From positions 1 to 8,784 of the forward strand of contig WFTU01000212.1 of NCBI GenBank assembly GCA_015485375.1: DNA of 8,784 nt. Reading direction: 5' to 3'. This stretch comes from Paracoccaceae bacterium (GTDB taxonomy: Bacteria > Pseudomonadota > Alphaproteobacteria > Rhodobacterales > Rhodobacteraceae). The position numbers and the translations under genes are program-made. The notes under the pieces are model-generated. The model ran no database searches. It saw nothing but the letters and a program-made list of their open reading frames with translations, and had not been told where the DNA came from. This document shows, piece after piece, positions 4,989-8,784 of the stretch. Every line of letters starts with the position of its first letter. Position 1 is the first letter of the stretch.

Positions 4989-7900
4989 TCAGAAGTCGAT
5001 GGAGAACTTGCCGTAGACAGCGTGTTCCTGCTGGGTTGCCCCGAACTCGCCATCGTATCCGACCGAAATTGCCATGTTGCCGGATGTGTAGGCCGTCATA
5101 CCGACGCCAACCATAAAGGTGCCGCCGTGTTCCGGCCCGAGGATGCTGAATGTATCACCCGTTACATCGTCGATGAAGGCCCCCTGGATCGATGTGGTGC
5201 CGGACAGGTTCGTCCGGTAGCCGACATTGAAGTTCGGCATTATCGTCGTGCCGTTCATATCGAACTCGCCGGCAAATTTCACGCCGACGATAGCGTCGAT
5301 CTGGCTGGAACTGCCGCTCACCTGCAGGGCCGCCGAGGTCAGGCCGGTCTCTGTAACGTTGCCGATGTTGGCACTGTTGTATTCCACGCCGAGATAGGGC
5401 GTGTAGGATACGGAGTTGCGTTCCAGACGATACCCGACCTCGCCACGTGCCATCAGGGCATCGACACCGAAGGTGGCCTGATTGATGCCGGTAACAGCAC
5501 CGACCGTAACCTGTCTGGTCACATCGGCATTCCAGGCACCATAGGCGGCTGCACCGCGGGCATAGAACGAGCCGTTATCATAATTGGCGTAGAGGCCCGC
5601 CTGATATCCGGCGCTCTGGCGCAGGGTGTTGCCGTTGTCGTAGTTCAACATGCCCGGACTGTAGGCCCCTCCGGCAATACCGACGGTAAAGTTGTTGGTC
5701 AGGCTGCGATCAAGACCGGCGAAGGTGCCCATGCTGGTATAGGAGTATCCGGCAGCATTGCCGTCACCGTTCTGCGTTCCGAACCCGACCTGAGCGTTGG
5801 CCCAGAAGGTTGTGCGGCCTGCTTCGGCGGTGCCCTTGCTGCTCATGCGCGGACCACCGGCTCCACCGGTCGGATCGTCATAGCGCCAGTCAACCGCGTT
5901 GTTGAGCAACCTGAAGCTACCCAGTGCGCCCTGCAGGGAATCTGCGTATTCGACGCCGGAAATACTGTCGAGTGCGGCCTGATACTCAGGTCCCGTAAGG
6001 CCGAACAGTTCGTTGACCATGCCGTCGAAGGGGCTGGGATTGGCGTCGCCGTAAGTTGCCTCGATTGCCGCAGCCACTGCAGACTGGTTTGGCGTCAGAT
6101 TGGCAACGCTGCTGAAGGCAACGCGGGTCAGCGTCAGGTCGACGGTGTCCCCATCGTAAACAACCGCAAGATCAAGCAACGGGGTGTTGACCATCTCGAC
6201 ACTGAAGGTGCCGGTACGGCCTGCGCCGAACGAGGCATCGATAACATCGAGATAGGACTGTGTCGACGCGTATGTGCCTGCAACCGCCGAGACGTAAATG
6301 GTTCCGTCGAGCGCGGCCGAATTGGCGTTGATCGAGGATGCGATCCCGCCATCGTCGATCTGGATACCGATGGTGCCGTCGGACTGGACGGTGAAGCTGT
6401 CGATGTTGACCTCGGCGGCGGTTGTGTAGCTCTGGTTATTGGCCAGCATCAGCGTGCCACTGCCAAAGATATCGAGCGTCCCTTCACGGAGCGTGTCGGG
6501 GTTAACCATACCGTCGAACAGGGTGAGCCCGTTCGAAACCTCGATCATGTCTCCGGCAGCGATCTCGATGTTGCCGAAGATGTCGCCGTCCATCGCATTG
6601 CCCTGAAGCTCGACGAGAACGTTATAGGCTGCGCCTTCGGTCTCGATAGCGTTGGCCCTGATCGGAAGACCGCCGGTATTGACAACGGCTCTTATCCGGC
6701 CACCGTCGTTGCGGAAGGTCGCTGTGCCGGTGCCACCACCCGAGAAGTTGTCGAACTTGACGCCTGTGGCATTTCCGCCTGCGAAACTGTTGAGCGCTAC
6801 GGAAATCAGCCCCGAGTTGACAAGCGTCGCTTGCAGGTCGTCGACAGAAGCATGGATGCCGATGGCCGAAGAGATGGCCGTAAAGGAGGCGAGCGCCGAG
6901 GCAGTTACCTCGATGGTGCCCGCATTTTCGAAACTTCCGGTAAAGGCCGGACCGGAGAGTTTGACACCTTCGGCATTTGCAGAAGCAAAGACGAGCGAAT
7001 CCGCATTCGCGAATACACCCATGTATCCGGTGTTGTTAAAGCCCAGGTTCGCAGCATTCCCGGCGCCCGGTGCAACAGTGTACCCTGTCGCGCTCGCGGT
7101 GGCGAAACTCGTGCTGGCCGAAGCCTCGGCAGAGGCAACAAAAGTGCCGCTATTGGCAAAATTGAAATCGGCCACGGCCCCGGCGGGCGCACCCGAGAAG
7201 CCTTGTGCAAGACCCTTGATCGATGCCGAGCCATTAGAGCTGCCGTTCGCGCCGACAGTCATGAGAACCTGACCACTGTTTTCAAAGGACGCTACCGCAT
7301 TCCCCCCCGCACCTGCGAGAACCCGCTGGGACACAGCACCCACCGAAACGCTGGCCATGCCCAAAGAAGCTTCGGCCGTCGCCAGACCGGAGATCACGAG
7401 ACGATCATTGTTGACGATAGAGGCCCGTGCGCTGTCGATACCGCTGGCATCCTGCATGATCGGGTTTGCAATTTTCACGGTCGCGTTCGCGGTCGCCCCT
7501 GACGGGTTCACAACACTTCCCGTTGCAGAAGATTTGATACGGATAGACCCGTCGTTGATCATGGAAACACTTGCCGCCTCGGCAGAACTTGCCTGCTGGT
7601 AGATGGCCGCCACAGAGGTCCAGCTTGTGGTCGTTGTCCCGATCTGTGCATTTACATTCGCACTCAACTCGGCTTGCGCGTCGGCGACGGACAGGATGTC
7701 AATTTTACCTGTGTTCGTCAGGCTGGCCGAGGCAACACTTCCGGCATCTCCGGCACCGCTGGCACCTTGATAAACCGCATTGCTATTGAGAATATTTACG
7801 TCAACCAGCGAAGATCGCGCCCGGGCGATAGCACTCGCCTCGATGACAAGGTCGCCACTGTTGGTAACCGTCACCCTGTTTTCCAGGGCGGCGAAAGCAT

Positions 7901-8784
7901 ACTGCGCAACCCCACCCCGCTGCTCGGCTCTGGCAGTTGCATAGGGGCTCGCGGCCGAAGCATCGGCCACCGCACCGAAATACAGCGAATTACTGTTGTC
8001 GAGGGTTGCGCTTGCGAGATTTCCACCGCCGCCCCAACTACCTGCCCGCTGGATAACACCTTGAAATTGCTTGGCAAAGGCATAGGCCCCATTCTCTGCG
8101 GTGGCTTTTGCATCCGCAAGCATCCGCATTGTGCCGCTATTGTTAATCTCAACTGTCATCTCGTCGGCGAGTTCGGCTCTTTGAGAGACTACCGTTGTGG
8201 AAACGGAGGCTCCGGCATAGACATCGGTCAGACCTTTGGCTATCGCCCTGGCATCCAGCCCAAACGTTCCGGAATTGTCCAGCGTAACACTGGCCACAGC
8301 TCCATCTCCGGCCCGTTGGCTGAACGCAGGGTCGTCGTCATGCAGCTCGGCCAAGGCATTCACGTTCATTTCTCCCGACGCATTTGCATTCATCTGTACG
8401 ACAAGGGTACCGCTGTTGCTAACATCGGCCCTTGCGACATCGGAAGCGGAAACGTACTGGTCGAAGACAGAAGTGAAGGTGACTGACGCATCCACGTAAT
8501 CCCCGCCCACCGCAGAAGCCGTGCCCCGGACCAAAATCGCGCCGGTATTATCAAAAAACGCCCGGCCGGTGCCGGTGATGTTGTTGGTGTTTTGTCGGAA
8601 AGTATCAGACATTTGCGCCGAGACATCGACACTATTCGGTGTGCTCAACGAAGAACCGCCCGCGAAAGCAAAGGCGCGGATATCCAGAAGGTTACTGTTT
8701 GTCAGCGTAACCGTACCCGTTTCGGCATTTGCGGCAGTCTGGCTAATAGCATCACTGACACTTGCTGTAGCTTCGAGCGAATGA
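4989..8784 (-). CDS. Large autotransporter (type V secretion) with beta-solenoid repeat passenger; N-terminus outside the window
   Basis: The frame stays open through the right edge. The visible part is 1264 residues, so the signal peptide and true start are missing; an internal TTG at 8648 is not the start. Residues 1-705 are sixteen diverged Ala/Ser/Asn-rich repeats, the secreted passenger. Residues about 706-890 are Gly/Asn/Asp-rich strands, probably the stalk and autochaperone zone. Residues about 895-965 (NLTPNQ...EYQAALDSISGVEYAD) are the usual linker that becomes the pore-spanning helix. Residues about 992-1264 are a 12-strand autotransporter beta-barrel of ordinary size, beginning TFWANAQVGFG and ending YGKFSIDF with the C-terminal Phe recognised by the BAM machinery. 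I see no cysteine, as expected of a passenger crossing two membranes. The passenger shows no protease or lipase motif, so an adhesin or structural surface role is inferred. The gene ends in its own terminator. Confidence 0.95.
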   Translation of the reverse strand, partial: HSLEATASVSDAISQTAANAETGTVTLTNSNLLDIRAFAFAGGSSLSTPNSVDVSAQMSDTFRQNTNNITGTGRAFFDNTGAILVRGTASAVGGDYVDASVTFTSVFDQYVSASDVARADVSNSGTLVVQMNANASGEMNVNALAELHDDDPAFSQRAGDGAVASVTLDNSGTFGLDARAIAKGLTDVYAGASVSTTVVSQRAELADEMTVEINNSGTMRMLADAKATAENGAYAFAKQFQGVIQRAGSWGGGGNLASATLDNSNSLYFGAVADASAASPYATARAEQRGGVAQYAFAALENRVTVTNSGDLVIEASAIARARSSLVDVNILNSNAVYQGASGAGDAGSVASASLTNTGKIDILSVADAQAELSANVNAQIGTTTTSWTSVAAIYQQASSAEAASVSMINDGSIRIKSSATGSVVNPSGATANATVKIANPIMQDASGIDSARASIVNNDRLVISGLATAEASLGMASVSVGAVSQRVLAGAGGNAVASFENSGQVLMTVGANGSSNGSASIKGLAQGFSGAPAGAVADFNFANSGTFVASAEASASTSFATASATGYTVAPGAGNAANLGFNNTGYMGVFANADSLVFASANAEGVKLSGPAFTGSFENAGTIEVTASALASFTAISSAIGIHASVDDLQATLVNSGLISVALNSFAGGNATGVKFDNFSGGGTGTATFRNDGGRIRAVVNTGGLPIRANAIETEGAAYNVLVELQGNAMDGDIFGNIEIAAGDMIEVSNGLTLFDGMVNPDTLREGTLDIFGSGTLMLANNQSYTTAAEVNIDSFTVQSDGTIGIQIDDGGIASSINANSAALDGTIYVSAVAGTYASTQSYLDVIDASFGAGRTGTFSVEMVNTPLLDLAVVYDGDTVDLTLTRVAFSSVANLTPNQSAVAAAIEATYGDANPSPFDGMVNELFGLTGPEYQAALDSISGVEYADSLQGALGSFRLLNNAVDWRYDDPTGGAGGPRMSSKGTAEAGRTTFWANAQVGFGTQNGDGNAAGYSYTSMGTFAGLDRSLTNNFTVGIAGGAYSPGMLNYDNGNTLRQSAGYQAGLYANYDNGSFYARGAAAYGAWNADVTRQVTVGAVTGINQATFGVDALMARGEVGYRLERNSVSYTPYLGVEYNSANIGNVTETGLTSAALQVSGSSSQIDAIVGVKFAGEFDMNGTTIMPNFNVGYRTNLSGTTSIQGAFIDDVTGDTFSILGPEHGGTFMVGVGMTAYTSGNMAISVGYDGEFGATQQEHAVYGKFSIDF
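6669..8783 (-). repeat. Sixteen-unit protein repeat array in the autotransporter passenger
   Basis: Residues are counted from the codon at 8783. Each unit has a turn centred on Asn, followed by strands in which Ala or Ser alternates with other residues (AxAxAxA). The Asn residues are N29, N79, N123, N170, N215, N263, N308, N357, N410, N459, N502, N544, N584, N620, N656 and N692. Spacing is 40-53 residues in the first part, then exactly 36 for the last three steps. In units 1-12 a Gln preceded by a hydrophobic residue two positions back lies 14-18 residues before the Asn (Q15, Q64, Q109, Q156, Q201, Q245, Q294, Q339, Q396, Q444, Q486 and Q527). Units 13-16 lack it. Copies are diverged at protein and DNA level, so this is an old array rather than a recent expansion. 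Confidence 0.85.

Noticed and set aside
4956..7502. An 848-codon open frame on the plus strand, antisense to the autotransporter
   Set aside because: It lies almost wholly opposite the autotransporter, whose barrel, linker and repeats are unmistakable. The plus-strand protein has no recognisable motif, and the low-complexity Ala/Ser/Asn/Gly codons of the repeats naturally leave the opposite strand free of stops.
7674..8486. A 270-codon open frame on the plus strand near the right edge
   Set aside because: It is another antisense shadow of the repeat passenger, with no start context and no recognisable domain.
6669..8783. A CRISPR array or tandem DNA repeat, suggested by the periodic passenger
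   Set aside because: The periodicity is in the protein only. DNA copies are diverged, lie in an open reading frame, and show no identical short repeats with unique spacers.

Overview
The window looks like chromosomal DNA of a moderately GC-rich alphaproteobacterium, most likely Rhodobacterales or a close relative. Three things point there: a UvrB start with the extended alphaproteobacterial N-terminus, a stand-alone gene for an NDUFS4-type complex I subunit (an alphaproteobacterial/mitochondrial trait), and an IalB-family periplasmic protein. The assignment rests on recognising families by eye, not on a search.

Layout, left to right. Positions 1-1385 (minus strand) hold the 5' part of uvrB, which runs off the left edge, and a polytopic membrane protein of unknown function just upstream of it. 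The two overlap by four bases (ATGA), so they are probably translationally coupled. Positions 1386-1713 are a divergent intergenic region with an AT-rich tract and a strong imperfect palindrome (1540-1625). Positions 1714-2025 (plus strand) encode the 103-residue NDUFS4-like subunit. It converges on a 714-residue TPR-sulfotransferase fusion (2065-4209, minus). Upstream of that, on the same strand and 79 bases away, is an exported IalB-family protein (4289-4816). A strong hairpin terminator (4928-4968) separates these two genes from a very large autotransporter (4989 to beyond 8784, minus) whose N-terminus lies outside the window.

How the parts relate. uvrB belongs to nucleotide-excision repair and the NDUFS4-like protein to respiratory complex I; neither has an evident link to the rest. 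The right half is an envelope/surface block: autotransporter, IalB-like periplasmic protein, and a cytoplasmic TPR-sulfotransferase that may modify a protein or another acceptor. I cannot show that these three work together, and the terminator argues that the autotransporter is transcribed separately.

The most striking structure is inside the autotransporter passenger. It has sixteen tandem units, each with a conserved Asn in an N-[ST/N]-[GN/D]-like turn. In the first twelve units a Gln sits 14-18 residues before that Asn. The last four units lack the Gln and tighten to a period of exactly 36 residues. This reads as a beta-solenoid with two polar ladders that changes register toward the membrane anchor.
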